From JAMLHH01 sp037189845 (GTDB lineage: Bacteria; Bacteroidota; Bacteroidia; Chitinophagales; JADIYW01), in the NCBI GenBank assembly GCA_037189845.1, contig JBBCIS010000003.1, positions 186,001 through 250,000 on the forward strand: a DNA stretch of 64,000 nucleotides. The letters are read 5' to 3'. The notes under the pieces are model-generated. The model saw only the letters and a program-made list of their open reading frames with translations. It did no database searches and was not told the DNA's origin. This document shows, in pieces, positions 19,689 through 29,949 of the stretch (positions are counted from its first letter, which is position 1; the number at the start of each line of letters is the position of its first letter). The position numbers and the translations under genes are program-made.

Positions 19689-21269
19689 CTATGATATCAT
19701 TTTTTTGATGGTGGCCAAATCATCTATTTCATCTGCGGTCTTATCTTTTCTCCAGCGCAATATTCTTGGAAACCGAAGCGCAACTCCTGATTTATGCCTG
19801 GAGCTCCAGCCAATTCCTTCAAAAGCTATTTCAAACACCAGCTCAGGCTTCACTGTACGCACCGGCCCGAATTTTTCTACCGCATTCTTATTGACAAACC
19901 TGCTGACTTCCTGTATCTCTTTATCTGTCAGGCCCGAATATGCTTTAGCTATGGTCACCAGCTGGTCCCCGTCTTTCACCGCAAAGGTATAATCTGTGTA
20001 ATGTCCGCTTCTTCTGCCGCTTCCTTTCTGGGCATAGATCAACACTGCATCAATGGTCAATGGATCAATCTTCCATTTCCACCAATCTCCTTTTTTCCTC
20101 CCGGTGTGATAGACAGAGGCTTTCTCTTTTAACATCAATCCCTCACTATTAACATTTCGGGCAAGAGTTCTGATTTGTGCAACTTCTTCCCAATTGTCAG
20201 CAGAAATAACAGGAGACAAAAATATTGCCGCCGGCGATTCCGTTTCCAAAAGAGCTTCCAGTCTTCTTCTTCTTTCTGAAACAGGGTGTAGTCGAATATC
20301 CTGCTGCTCCATTTCCAACAGATCGTAAGCAAAGAAAACAACTGGGGTCTCTTCCATCAGTTTTTTGGAAATCGTTTTTCGGTTCAGTCTTTTCTGTAAT
20401 TCTGTAAAATTGAGTACATCACCATTCTTACAGGCTAAAATTTCCCCGTCCATGACAAAATCATCGTTCATTTTCTCTATGGCATCTATTAATTCGGGAA
20501 ACTGACCGGTAACCAGTTCTTCCCCTCTCGACCATATAAAAACTTCTCCGTTTCTTCGAATAATTTGCCCACGGATACCATCCCATTTATATTCTATCTG
20601 CCAGCGGGATATCTCTCCCAACTCTTCGGGTGTACTTCCTAAAGGGTATGCCAGACAGAACGGAAATGGCTTGGAATTGTTGACATTAATATACCGGCCT
20701 TTTATCAGCTCATCAAAAGTCACTGTCGGTATTTCCCATTTTCCCATAATGCTATGGGCAATTTCACTGGCATCCATCTGATAATGTTTAGCCAAAGCGT
20801 TGATAAAAGTTTTAGATGCTATACCTATGCGAAAACTCCCTCCTAACAGCTTATTAAAAATAAATCTTTCTGTAACGTCTAAACTTTTCCATGCATCAAT
20901 GACAAAAGCTTTCTTCTCTTCCTCACTGGCATCTTTGAGCAGGATAATTAGCTGCATCCATTCAGATAAAGGTCTTTCCACCGTTTTTACCGGAGGAGGT
21001 AAGATTAGCGCAAATGTCTCTCCCAAATCCCCTACTGCTGCGTAACATTCTACAAATAGCCACTCCGGCAACCCGGTTATTTCCAAAGCCCACATTTTCA
21101 TCGCAGTAGTGCCTACAGCTCTCTTCGGTTTCTTTCCTGTAAAAAGTGCCAGCAGCCACAGCTTATCTTCATCTGAGGCAGTCTCCAGAAAATGTCCGAT
21201 TGCATCCAGCTTGGGCAGGATCTTATTAGTGCTTTCAAGTGCATGGATCAATGTGGCAAACTCCTTCAT
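19689..21269 (-). CDS. ATP-dependent DNA ligase of the repair operon
   Basis: 526-aa ATP-dependent DNA ligase. An N-terminal DNA-binding domain precedes the nucleotidyltransferase core, whose motif I is EYKWDGIRG with the adenylated lysine; motif III (FVMDGEIL), motif IV (EGLMLK) and motif V (WWKWK) follow, and then an OB fold. It seals nicks using ATP, separately from the NAD-dependent LigA expected elsewhere. It overlaps the exonuclease gene by 4 bp (ATGA), indicating translational coupling in the four-gene repair operon. Confidence 0.95.
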   Translation of the reverse strand: MKEFATLIHALESTNKILPKLDAIGHFLETASDEDKLWLLALFTGKKPKRAVGTTAMKMWALEITGLPEWLFVECYAAVGDLGETFALILPPPVKTVERPLSEWMQLIILLKDASEEEKKAFVIDAWKSLDVTERFIFNKLLGGSFRIGIASKTFINALAKHYQMDASEIAHSIMGKWEIPTVTFDELIKGRYINVNNSKPFPFCLAYPLGSTPEELGEISRWQIEYKWDGIRGQIIRRNGEVFIWSRGEELVTGQFPELIDAIEKMNDDFVMDGEILACKNGDVLNFTELQKRLNRKTISKKLMEETPVVFFAYDLLEMEQQDIRLHPVSERRRRLEALLETESPAAIFLSPVISADNWEEVAQIRTLARNVNSEGLMLKEKASVYHTGRKKGDWWKWKIDPLTIDAVLIYAQKGSGRRSGHYTDYTFAVKDGDQLVTIAKAYSGLTDKEIQEVSRFVNKNAVEKFGPVRTVKPELVFEIAFEGIGWSSRHKSGVALRFPRILRWRKDKTADEIDDLATIKKMIS

Positions 21270-22279
21270 ATATGTTGATTTTCCGGAGTATTGTTTTCTA
21301 TTTCTTCTTCTGCGCCAAATTCTGTCTGAATGACCTGGGCCTGAATTCCTATTTCATTGAGATATTGGGAAAAAACATCTGTCTGACCATGAGTAACATA
21401 TACTTTTTCCGCTTCTGTCGCTTTAATCGCCGATAACAATCCATTCCAATCGGCATGATCGCTGACTGCAAAACCTGCATCGGCGCTTCTCCACCGCCGG
21501 GCGCCGCGCACCTGCATCCACCCGGAACAAATGGCATAGACCATCCCCGGTATTCTCTTAAGTGCCGGATTTTCTATCAGTGACGGTGGAACGATGATAA
21601 TTTTCTGATCCAAAGGCCTAAGGTCTTCCCTCAAATCCATCACCTGATATGCAGGCAGCTGTACTCCTGCACTTTCATAGGCCTGGTTAAGCTGGTTAAT
21701 AATATAATGTACATAAATGGGCGCAATTCCTTCTACAGCCTTCATAATACGTTGTGCTTTTCCCAGGCTATATCCTACAAAAACGGAGGTTTTACCCTGT
21801 ATCTGATTTTGTAATACCCAATCCTGTAATTGCCGGTATTGAGTATCCACCGGAGACCAGTTATATATAGGTAATCCAAACGTGCTTTCAGTTACAAATT
21901 CATGGCAACGAACAGGTTCAAACGGAGTCGAAAGTCCATCTTCCTGTACTTTATAATCACCGGAAACTACCACCACTTTTCCTTTATGCTCCATACGTAT
22001 CTGTGCTGACCCTATAATGTGACCGGCAGGATGAAAGCTGACTTTTACATTGTGTATATGTATGGGTTCATTGTAAGCAATACCCTGCACAGAAATATCT
22101 TTTCCTAAACGTGATTGCAGCACCGGAACTGAGAAATGATGACAGAGATAATGCTGCATACCCCAACGTGCATGGTCTGCATGGCCATGAGTGATAAGCG
22201 CCTTTTCTACGGGTCGCCACGGATCGATATAAAATTGTCCGGGAATGCAATAAATACCTTTTGAAGTAAATCTCAGCAT
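21266..22279 (-). CDS. Ligase-associated exonuclease, metallo-beta-lactamase fold
   Basis: 337-aa protein of the beta-lactamase-fold/beta-CASP-like nuclease group. The metal site is visible in THGHADHARWG (HxHxDH), followed by HPAGHIIGSAQ and VSGDYK. The C-terminal part has YVTHGQTD. First gene of the operon exonuclease - ligase - helicase - pdeM, whose neighbours overlap or abut. Family members are annotated as DNA damage response exonucleases because of this invariant neighbourhood. Confidence 0.93.
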   Translation of the reverse strand: MLRFTSKGIYCIPGQFYIDPWRPVEKALITHGHADHARWGMQHYLCHHFSVPVLQSRLGKDISVQGIAYNEPIHIHNVKVSFHPAGHIIGSAQIRMEHKGKVVVVSGDYKVQEDGLSTPFEPVRCHEFVTESTFGLPIYNWSPVDTQYRQLQDWVLQNQIQGKTSVFVGYSLGKAQRIMKAVEGIAPIYVHYIINQLNQAYESAGVQLPAYQVMDLREDLRPLDQKIIIVPPSLIENPALKRIPGMVYAICSGWMQVRGARRWRSADAGFAVSDHADWNGLLSAIKATEAEKVYVTHGQTDVFSQYLNEIGIQAQVIQTEFGAEEEIENNTPENQHI

Positions 22280-22755
22280 AGCTATAATTTAAACAGAAAA
22301 GGTGGAATGGGGCAACAGGTTTTGGTTTGCTTTATCGCCGGATGGAGAAAATTTCAGGTTTTTTCAATTCATGAACTAGTGTTAAGTAAAGTATATTATG
22401 TCACCACATAGCCACATAGCTTATTTAAACAGAGAAGATTCCATAGAGAATGAAACTACGTTTCATCCATAGTTTTGAACGATGTAAACCTATGTGCAAG
22501 GAGCAAAGCGACTATCTATGCCTGCTCGCCACTTGTCCGCTGCGGTCAGTGAGTGTTTCGACAGGATCAACAACCACGAAGTCGAACTGTAGTTACTGTA
22601 CTTCGATAAACTCAGTAACCATATCGAAGTACGGCGGATGACGAGTACCCTGTTTTTAATTGGATTACAAAATTCTATGACTTCTATGTTGCTATCCTCC
22701 TACGGCGGACAAGTTGTGTTTCAATATATACCGCCATTTTATCATGAACATAACA
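22280..22755. other. Intergenic region between repair operon and ileS operon
   Basis: 476 bp between the start of the exonuclease gene and the 3' end of the DUF1826 gene. Apart from the TCGA-rich repeat at 22540-22640 it contains phrases such as CACCACATAGCCACATAG that look like decayed dispersed repeat. No coding region is convincing here and no terminator was identified for the minus-strand operon ending at 22756. Confidence 0.5.
22545..22640. repeat. TCGA-rich dispersed repeat with hairpin
   Basis: Contains GAGTGTTTCGACA (22551-22563), identical to a stretch at 59338-59350, and a hairpin GTTACTG (22592-22598) / CAGTAAC (22613-22619) enclosing CTTCGATAAACT. Belongs to the same loose family as the repeats near 48.1, 48.6 and 59.3 kb. 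Confidence 0.6.
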
Positions 22756-23454
22756 CTAGCATATCAGCAAAAGACGATATTCTCCATCATTTTCTACAGG
22801 TGCTCTATGCACACATGGCAATACTTGCTGTTCGGGATGATCCACCGCCAGTCGCCAAAGATGCCCATTTTCGAGATTGGCGGGTTGAGCATCCGGGAAT
22901 GCTTCATAATGCAAATCGAAAAAATTGTCCTTTAAAAAACTTTCAAAATCCTCTTCCTGATCATCATACATTTGAAAAAGCTTTTCACGGATTTCGGGTA
23001 TTAAAATCTTTTGAATAACCTGTTCATTGGAAATAATATCACTTGCAGCACCAAAATAAGTACATAAAAAGGTATCAGTTCCAACAGGAGAACGATCTAT
23101 ATGGTATGAATAAACATCAGTAGAAATAAAATCGAATGTATTATCCCTGTCATAATACTTCAATAAGTTCAAAGATGGCTGTGCTCCGAATTCTGTGAGA
23201 AATTGTAGATCATTTAAAATAATTTCCCTGGCAATCATACCCTTTTCGGAGAGCTGTAGCACTAAAAGATCTTCAGGGAGTATCTCCGTAATATTTTCTT
23301 TCAATGAAAGTTTTGACACAATTTCTTCGAAATCACCCTCCAGATTTCTGTGCCAGCAAATGGCATTCTTTTCCCCTTCAAATTGAGTATTCACCAATTC
23401 AAAAAAATCAGAAACGATAAGCACCTGTTCATGATCAAAAACCGTATTTCTCAT
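22756..23454 (-). CDS. DUF1826 domain protein
   Basis: 232-aa cytoplasmic protein assigned to DUF1826 by the pattern YSYHIDRSPVGTDTFLCTYFGAAS (His/Asp followed by TYxGxxS) and a C-terminal HRAP motif (CVHRAPVEN). DUF1826 proteins are often encoded beside COG0523 metal-chaperone GTPases and zinc-regulated genes, but the biochemical role is unknown to me. Last gene of the ileS operon, 15 bp behind the ABC ATPase. The protein ends abruptly (GEYRLLLIC), so a slightly shortened C-terminus is possible. Confidence 0.75.
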   Translation of the reverse strand: MRNTVFDHEQVLIVSDFFELVNTQFEGEKNAICWHRNLEGDFEEIVSKLSLKENITEILPEDLLVLQLSEKGMIAREIILNDLQFLTEFGAQPSLNLLKYYDRDNTFDFISTDVYSYHIDRSPVGTDTFLCTYFGAASDIISNEQVIQKILIPEIREKLFQMYDDQEEDFESFLKDNFFDLHYEAFPDAQPANLENGHLWRLAVDHPEQQVLPCVHRAPVENDGEYRLLLIC

Positions 23455-23469
23455 TCCTTCAAAAAATCA

Positions 23470-24876
23470 TTATCCCAAGCCCAACACCTGCCACTCTCCT
23501 CCCGGAATTTCTTCCGAATCGTGTGTGACGTACAGAACAGTACGATTTTGAGCAAATTCATCAATTTTTTTCTTAAAATGTTCTCTCCACTGTACATCCA
23601 TTCCCTGAAGCGGCTCATCCAGTATGAGCACCTCCGGATTCCTGAACATGGCGCGGGCAATCAATATCATCTTTTGCTGACCCAGAGATAAATCTCCCAT
23701 CCGAATCTGTAACAGCGATGTTATACCTAACCAATCTGCCAGTTTCTGTACCTGCTGCTTTCGTTCGGGAGTCAGTGCCGGAACCTGACCTACATAATCA
23801 CTCCATCCGGAAGCTATGACTTCCTCTCCTGTCAGCCTGTGCTCAAAATACCGCAATAGTTCCGGAGAGAAAAATCCTATTCGTTTTTTGATTTCCCAGA
23901 TACTTTCTCCGGTTCCTCTTTTTTTACCAAACAGGTATATTTCATTAGCATACGCCTGAGGGTGGTCTGCCATGACAACCGATAGCAGGGTGGATTTGCC
24001 GGAACCATTTTTACCCTGAATAATCCACCTTTCAGATGATTTTACTTCCCAGTGAGGGATTTTCAGAACAACTTTTTCTCCGTATCTCACATGGATATTT
24101 TCCATTCTGATGACAGAATCTGTTTCTGAAAAATTCACTATCCGGTACTCCTCAGGCAATAATGCAGTATTCAGAGATTCCAGCTTCATGACAGGTTGCA
24201 ATCTGATGATATTGGTGACAAAATCAATTGCAGGTAATTCATGCTCATGTGCTGCAATAAAAATATGGATACCATGTTCTATCAAAACTTTTATCTGCTC
24301 ATTCAGAGCGACTCTTGTCTCCTGATCCAGACCTGTATAAGGATTATCCAATATCAATATCTCAGGTTGTTTCACCAGGGCAATAGCTATCATCAGCCTT
24401 CGTGTCTGACCATTGGACAACTGCACAAATGGTTGTTCCAGCAACGGAGTAAGTGCCATTAATTCTGCCGCCTCGGACACCCGTGCTTCATCTTCATTAG
24501 CTGCCCTGAGCAGCACTTCTTTTGTATTGGGGATATCATCCTGCTCAGCTGCCTGAAATCTTCTCTGATAGTATAAATCTTCGATATATCCTGCAGGAAT
24601 TTTTATCTCCTGAGGAACAAAAGCAATCATATCAGAAATAAACACCTGCTTTTCTGAAGTCTTCTTAATCTCTTCTAAAACCGGGAAAGTTATTTTCCCG
24701 CCAATAGCAAAAGAGAGTCCTGAAAGGATTTTGAGAAAAGTAGTTTTTCCGCTACCAGTAGGCCCGGTAACACACCATTGCTGACCAAACTCCCAGGTAA
24801 ATGAAAAAGACGGTTGTAACTCACAACCGCCTTTTTTAATAATTACATCCTGTACTACGGCAACGCTAGCTGGCAT
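23470..24876 (-). CDS. Duplicated ABC ATPase, ModF-like
   Basis: 468-aa soluble protein with two ABC ATPase domains. Domain 1 has Walker A GPTGSGKT (about 37-44), signature LSNGQ and Walker B ILILDNP. Domain 2 has Walker A GKNGSGKS, signature LSLGQ and Walker B VLILDEP. No membrane domain is present and no permease is adjacent, as in the ModF/PhrA group. Domain 1 has Asn after the Walker B Asp where Glu is catalytic, so that site may be hydrolysis-poor, while domain 2 has the Glu. Overlaps the lspA end by 11 bp. The substrate or process is unknown. Confidence 0.85.
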   Translation of the reverse strand: MPASVAVVQDVIIKKGGCELQPSFSFTWEFGQQWCVTGPTGSGKTTFLKILSGLSFAIGGKITFPVLEEIKKTSEKQVFISDMIAFVPQEIKIPAGYIEDLYYQRRFQAAEQDDIPNTKEVLLRAANEDEARVSEAAELMALTPLLEQPFVQLSNGQTRRLMIAIALVKQPEILILDNPYTGLDQETRVALNEQIKVLIEHGIHIFIAAHEHELPAIDFVTNIIRLQPVMKLESLNTALLPEEYRIVNFSETDSVIRMENIHVRYGEKVVLKIPHWEVKSSERWIIQGKNGSGKSTLLSVVMADHPQAYANEIYLFGKKRGTGESIWEIKKRIGFFSPELLRYFEHRLTGEEVIASGWSDYVGQVPALTPERKQQVQKLADWLGITSLLQIRMGDLSLGQQKMILIARAMFRNPEVLILDEPLQGMDVQWREHFKKKIDEFAQNRTVLYVTHDSEEIPGGEWQVLGLG

Positions 24877-25513
24877 AAGCTTCTGAATATTCTGATGATT
24901 TTGGAGGGGATTTTAAAAATCTGTTTTGAAAGATTAATATGCTTACGACTCCTATTGAAATAGCAGAATCTGCTACATTGAAAATATACTGGAAGAAAGA
25001 CAACTCTGTTCCCCCTATCCCTGGAATCCATTTAGGCCAGGTCGTCTCAATCATTGGAAAATAAAACATATCCACTACTCTTCCATGCAACAATGTTCCA
25101 TATCCACCTTCCGGCGGGAATAGCATAGCTACCTGTCCATGGCTGCTACTGAAAATCACTCCATAGAAAATACTGTCAATCAGATTACCCAATGCTCCTG
25201 CAACAATCAATCCTACTGAAAAAACAAGTCCCGGATGGTATTTCCTTTTGATAAGGTAAGAAATGTAATAAATCCCTACCGGTACTGCTATCAACCTGAA
25301 ACTGGTCAGCAACAACTTACCCATCTCACCGCCAATGAGCCAGCCAAAAGCCATACCTTCATTTTCTACAAATTGTATCTTTGCCCATGGAAGTCCGAAA
25401 ATATCAAAGCCGTCACCATAAACATACGTCAGCTTTATCCAAAACTTGATTACCTGATCAACAACCAAAATGCCGATGATCATGAAGGTTACATATAATC
25501 CCTGATTTTTCAC
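24866..25513 (-). CDS. lspA: Lipoprotein signal peptidase (signal peptidase II)
   Basis: 215-aa inner-membrane aspartyl protease that removes the signal peptide from prolipoproteins. The catalytic aspartates are in GALGNLIDS and FNVADSAIS, and the usual four membrane segments are present. An insertion between the catalytic Asp motifs (about 120-165, rich in Pro/Gly) is typical of the Bacteroidota form. GTG start at 25513, 5 bp after the DksA-like gene. Third gene of the ileS operon. Confidence 0.96.
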   Translation of the reverse strand: MKNQGLYVTFMIIGILVVDQVIKFWIKLTYVYGDGFDIFGLPWAKIQFVENEGMAFGWLIGGEMGKLLLTSFRLIAVPVGIYYISYLIKRKYHPGLVFSVGLIVAGALGNLIDSIFYGVIFSSSHGQVAMLFPPEGGYGTLLHGRVVDMFYFPMIETTWPKWIPGIGGTELSFFQYIFNVADSAISIGVVSILIFQNRFLKSPPKSSEYSEAYAS

Positions 25514-25518
25514 TGATA

Positions 25519-25887
25519 TTACTTCTGCTTCACTTTTGCTTCCATACTTAATGTAGCATGTGGCACAGCTCTCAATCTTTCTTTAGGAATGAGTTTACCT
25601 GTTTCTCTGCAAATGCCGTATGTTTTGTTTTCAATTCTTACCAGTGCATTCTCAAGGTGCTGCATATGCTTGTTCAACCGGGAAGCCACCTGATTCATAT
25701 TTTCTCTTTCCAGAGTAATGGAACCATCTTCCAAATTATTGAAGTTATTCTCTCCTTCTCCGGCAGACTTGATCTGCTCCTGATAAAAAGCCAGCTCTTC
25801 CTGTGACTTTGCAATTTTTTTCAAGATTAACTCTTTGAACTCGGCTAAATCAGCATCACTATATCGTACTATTTCCTGCTCGCTCAT
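25519..25887 (-). CDS. DksA/TraR-family protein
   Basis: 122-aa coiled-coil protein of the DksA/TraR family: a long N-terminal helical hairpin (residues 1-80) and a C-terminal segment YGICRETGKLIPKERLRAVPHAT. The second Cys pair of the zinc finger is missing and only one Cys remains, as is common for the Bacteroidota copies next to lspA, so it probably does not bind zinc. Likely an RNA polymerase secondary-channel factor. It sits 4 bp after ileS and 5 bp before lspA. Confidence 0.88.
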   Translation of the reverse strand: MSEQEIVRYSDADLAEFKELILKKIAKSQEELAFYQEQIKSAGEGENNFNNLEDGSITLERENMNQVASRLNKHMQHLENALVRIENKTYGICRETGKLIPKERLRAVPHATLSMEAKVKQK

Positions 25888-25891
25888 TTTA

Positions 25892-28800
25892 TTAGTTTTT
25901 TTGGATCTCCATAAATATTTCCTGGTCGTTCAACTCGTATGCTTTAGAGTTCTCTGCATTACCTACAAACTCTATACCTGTCGCTAATGTTTCATTGCAG
26001 ATATATTCTTTGTAAGACTGAATCGCAGATTCAACTACAGGATGTTCAACAATTTTAATCAATATTTTATCGGTTACTTTGTAGTCGTTGTCTTTACGTT
26101 GATTCTGGATCTTGTTGACCAGCTCACGGGCATAACCTTCGTTTTTCAATTCCTCTGTCAAAGTAATATCCAAAGCTACAGTCCATCCTTTTTCACTGGC
26201 AACTAACCATCCTGCAATGTCTTCCGTCAAGATTTCAACTTCTTCGAGCAGCAATGTATAATTTTGATCTGAAATTTTTACCTCATAAGATTGATTTATT
26301 TCTAAATCTCTGATTTGGTCTGCATTCATTTCAGAAATAATAGCAGCTACTTCCTTCATTTTACCTCCTAATTTCTTACCTAAAAGCTTAAAATTAGGTT
26401 TCACCTTCTTGGAAACAATGCCTGTTGTATCTCTTACAAATTCCAGAGCTTTTACATTGACCTCCGAAAGTATCAGATTCTGAACTGCCGAAACCATTTC
26501 TTCCTGCTTACTGTCAACAATAGGAACTAATATTTTAGCTAAAGGTTGACGAACCTTGATATTTTCTTTTTTTCTCAGCGATAATACTAAAGAAGATAAT
26601 TGCTGAGCAATTGTCATTCTTTTTTCCAAATCTGCATCTATCAGAGAATTTTTGACCTGAGGGAAGTTCGTCAGATGTACTGAGACCGCATCATTTTCAT
26701 CCGCCTGCAATAGTGTTCTGTACAACCAGTCACTGTAGAATGGTGTAACCGGCGACATCAGCTGGGCAATAGTTTTCAAAGCCGTATGCAATGTCTGATA
26801 TGCTGCAATTTTATCCTGAGGGTCATCTGTCTTCCAGAATCTTCTTCTGCTCAGACGTACATACCAGTTGCTTAACTGATCATTGACAAATTCCTGTATT
26901 GCACGGGTTGCTTTGGTCGGCTCATAATCATTCATGGCATCTTCTACCTCTTTTATCAAAGTATAAAGGCAGGAGAGAATCCATCTGTCTATTTCCGGTC
27001 TCTGAGCTACCGGGATTTCAGGAGTATCCGGATCAAAACCATCGATATTGGCATACAATGCAAAGAAAGCATAGGTATTATAGAGTGTACTAAAGAGCTT
27101 TCTCTGAACTTCTTCCAGCCCATCCATGTCAAATTTCAGATTGTCCCAGGGCTGAGAATTGGATATCATGTACCATCTTGTTGCATCGGCACCATACTTA
27201 CCGATTGTGGTAAAAGGATCAATACCATTGCCCAGACGCTTGGACATCTTATTACCGTTTTTGTCTAATACAAGACCGTTGGACATTACATTTTTGAATG
27301 CCACTGAATCATACAGCATCACGGCGATAGCATGCAATGTGTAGAACCAGCCACGGGTCTGATCTACTCCCTCTGCAATAAAATCTGCAGGGAAAGATTT
27401 TTTAAAAATATCTTCGTTTTCAAACGGATAATGCCACTGAGCATAAGGCATCGCTCCTGAATCAAACCATACGTCTATCAGATCCGCTTCACGCTTCATC
27501 GCTTTGCCGGAAGCCGTTACCAATATCACTTCATCTACAAAAGGTTTGTGCAAATCTAAACTTTCATCTGAAAGGTCTATTTCTCCCATCACGCCTGCAG
27601 CCTGAGCTTTAGCAATTTCGGATTTTAGCTCTTCAATAGAACCGATACAGATTTCCTCTTCGCCATCTTCTGTACGCCAGATAGGCAACGGTGTTCCCCA
27701 GTATCTCGTACGGGAAAGATTCCAGTCCACCAGATTTTCCAGCCACTGACCAAAACGACCATCTCCTGTAGATTTAGGTTTCCAGTTGATGGTTTTATTC
27801 AGCTCCACCATTCTTTCTTTGGCAGCCGTCACACGGATAAACCATGAATCCAATGGATAGTATAAGACAGGCTTGTCTGTTCTCCAGCAATGCGGATAGG
27901 AGTGTTCGTATTTTTCAGATTTGAAGCACTTGTTTTCAGTTTTCAGCTTGATGACGATGCGTTCATCCACAGAGAGATATCTGTCACGTCCTTGTTTCAG
28001 GCGGGCTGCTTCTTTTTCTTCATCATTGAGATACGCTTCTTTTACAGGCTCACCTGCAAAATCAGTTACCGCATCTACAAATTTCCCTTGTCTGTCCACC
28101 AAAGTCAAAGCTCCGATGCCGTTTTCATTGGCAACTTTCATGTCATCCGCACCAAAACTAGGTGCGATATGTACGATACCCGTACCATCTTCTATGGTCA
28201 CGAAATCTCCGGCAATCACTTTGAAAGCATCACCTTCTTCAGGTTGTGCATAAGGTAACAATTGCTCATATCTCAAGCCTACCAAATCGGCTCCTTTTAC
28301 AGAAGCTAGAATCTGATAAGGAAGATTTTTACCATCGTTTTTATACGTATCAGCAGGAGCATTTTCATTCTCCGCTTTGAAGTATTTACCTAAAAGATCT
28401 TTTGCCAGAATGACATTGACCGGCAAGTGTGTATATGGATTAAAAGTAGCTACTACTACATATTCAACTTTCGCACCTACTGCCAAAGCGGTATTGGAAG
28501 GTAATGTCCAAGGGGTAGTTGTCCATGCCAGCATATAAATATCTGCATTATCAACAAGGTGCAATATATTTCTTTCAAATACATCATTATACTCCGACAA
28601 TTTGAATTGAGCCACTGCTGACACATCTTTCACATCACGATAGCATCCCGGCATATTCAGCTCATGAGAGCTCAATCCTGTACCTGCAGCTGGTGAAAAA
28701 GGCTGGATTTTCAATCCTTTGTAGAGATAATCTTTATCGTACAGCTTTTTCAAAAGTGCCCAGATACTCTCTATGTAATAGTTTTCAAAAGTCACATACG

Positions 28801-29254
28801 GGTTGTCCAGATCTACCCAATAACCCATTTTCTGAGTCAGGTCATCCCAGACATTTTTGAACTTCATCACCTCGGCACGGCATTCTTTATTGTAGTCTGC
28901 GACAGATATTTTCGTTCCGATATCTTTTTTAGTGATGCCCAGCTTTTTCTCGACCTGAAGCTCTATCGGCAATCCATGTGTATCCCATCCGCCCTTGCGC
29001 TCTACACGATATCCCTGCAAGCTTTTATAACGGCATACCAGATCCTTGATCGTACGCGCCATCACGTGATGGATACCCGGCATACCATTGGCAGAAGGTG
29101 GTCCTTCGTAGAACACAAAGTTTTCCTGTCCCTCACGAATATCAATACTTTTGTCAAAGGTTTTATGTTTTTCCCATAAACCGAGTACTTCAGTTTCTAT
29201 CTGTGAAGGAGTCAGTGACTTTGACTCTCTGAATTTTTTGCCTGTGTTTGCCAT
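25892..29254 (-). CDS. ileS: Isoleucyl-tRNA synthetase
   Basis: 1120-aa class I aminoacyl-tRNA synthetase. The HIGH-type signature is GMPGIHHV near residue 58, GGWDTHGLPIE follows, the CP1 editing domain occupies about 200-420, WFDSG and KMSKRLGN (KMSKS loop, about 694) are present, and the anticodon-binding and C-terminal helical domains complete the chain. Length fits the long bacterial/eukaryotic-like type found in Bacteroidota. First gene of a five-gene operon with gaps of 4-15 bp or short overlaps. Confidence 0.97.
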   Translation of the reverse strand: MANTGKKFRESKSLTPSQIETEVLGLWEKHKTFDKSIDIREGQENFVFYEGPPSANGMPGIHHVMARTIKDLVCRYKSLQGYRVERKGGWDTHGLPIELQVEKKLGITKKDIGTKISVADYNKECRAEVMKFKNVWDDLTQKMGYWVDLDNPYVTFENYYIESIWALLKKLYDKDYLYKGLKIQPFSPAAGTGLSSHELNMPGCYRDVKDVSAVAQFKLSEYNDVFERNILHLVDNADIYMLAWTTTPWTLPSNTALAVGAKVEYVVVATFNPYTHLPVNVILAKDLLGKYFKAENENAPADTYKNDGKNLPYQILASVKGADLVGLRYEQLLPYAQPEEGDAFKVIAGDFVTIEDGTGIVHIAPSFGADDMKVANENGIGALTLVDRQGKFVDAVTDFAGEPVKEAYLNDEEKEAARLKQGRDRYLSVDERIVIKLKTENKCFKSEKYEHSYPHCWRTDKPVLYYPLDSWFIRVTAAKERMVELNKTINWKPKSTGDGRFGQWLENLVDWNLSRTRYWGTPLPIWRTEDGEEEICIGSIEELKSEIAKAQAAGVMGEIDLSDESLDLHKPFVDEVILVTASGKAMKREADLIDVWFDSGAMPYAQWHYPFENEDIFKKSFPADFIAEGVDQTRGWFYTLHAIAVMLYDSVAFKNVMSNGLVLDKNGNKMSKRLGNGIDPFTTIGKYGADATRWYMISNSQPWDNLKFDMDGLEEVQRKLFSTLYNTYAFFALYANIDGFDPDTPEIPVAQRPEIDRWILSCLYTLIKEVEDAMNDYEPTKATRAIQEFVNDQLSNWYVRLSRRRFWKTDDPQDKIAAYQTLHTALKTIAQLMSPVTPFYSDWLYRTLLQADENDAVSVHLTNFPQVKNSLIDADLEKRMTIAQQLSSLVLSLRKKENIKVRQPLAKILVPIVDSKQEEMVSAVQNLILSEVNVKALEFVRDTTGIVSKKVKPNFKLLGKKLGGKMKEVAAIISEMNADQIRDLEINQSYEVKISDQNYTLLLEEVEILTEDIAGWLVASEKGWTVALDITLTEELKNEGYARELVNKIQNQRKDNDYKVTDKILIKIVEHPVVESAIQSYKEYICNETLATGIEFVGNAENSKAYELNDQEIFMEIQKN

Positions 29255-29607
29255 AATAAAAAACCTCCGATTTGAGTCTCCTCAAAATAAGAATGTGCAA
29301 AAATACGAAAAGCTGATCAGAATCTCAGGCCGAAGACAAAAGACAGAATACAAAAGATTATTTTTCACATTTTTTATACCTGAAATACTCAATACCAAGG
29401 ATTTTCATCACCTATACAGCTAAAATTCCCACATATTCCGGCATCAAAAAGCCGGTAATCAGGTATTCATCAGAAAAAGGTGAGGCGATAAATAAGATTA
29501 ATCACAAAAAACAGTTCCAATGTCAATAGTCTGAAAAGCTATTACTTTTCATTTCATAGGCTCTTAAATAATGGTATTTACCAGAAATTAAATGTACGTT
29601 CTACAAC

Positions 29608-29708
29608 AAAAAAGGAGACCTTAAAAGATCTCCTTCTGGCAGATGTAAGCTCGTAAGCTGTTGTTGTGTGTGTGTGTTGTGTGTATGCAAAAAAGCGCTA
29701 CAACTACC
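29608..29708 (-). ncRNA. Candidate structured RNA A: CA-rich-loop stem followed by terminator
   Basis: On the minus strand GGTAGTTGTAG (29708-29698) pairs with CTTACATCTGCC (29649-29638), about ten pairs including wobbles with one mismatch. It encloses a 48-nt loop full of ACACACAC. Two nucleotides later a terminator hairpin (29635-29629 with 29618-29612) runs into a T6 tract. TATATATAAT directly precedes the stem. The layout recurs at 35936 and 55956 with different stem sequences, so the structure rather than the sequence is kept. It lies 350 bp upstream of ileS on the same strand; a separate small RNA or an attenuated leader are both possible. Confidence 0.6.
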
Positions 29709-29949
29709 ATTATATATAGTCAAAAAATAATAGAAATAAATCAAATCAGAGAAACATGGCTCATAATGCCGCCCACTCTGGAATCACTCACACATTAAAT
29801 ATATAAAAAGATTTCAACTATAGATAGCCGCCATTAAGATTTTTAACAAAAATCAAGGAAATAGCCTTATCTGCTGTAATTATATTGATTATAATTTTTA
29901 TCACATCAAAAACTTTATCTTTTTCAATATATATAAGTAGATATTATTT

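Noticed and set aside
22638..23018. 126-codon plus-strand frame opposite DUF1826
   Set aside because: Antisense shadow with low-complexity, His/Phe-rich composition.
29660..29690. TG/CA repeats as a simple microsatellite or CRISPR-like feature
   Set aside because: The CA runs are enclosed by matching stem arms and followed by terminators at all four sites, so a plain microsatellite does not explain them; there are no repeat-spacer units for CRISPR.
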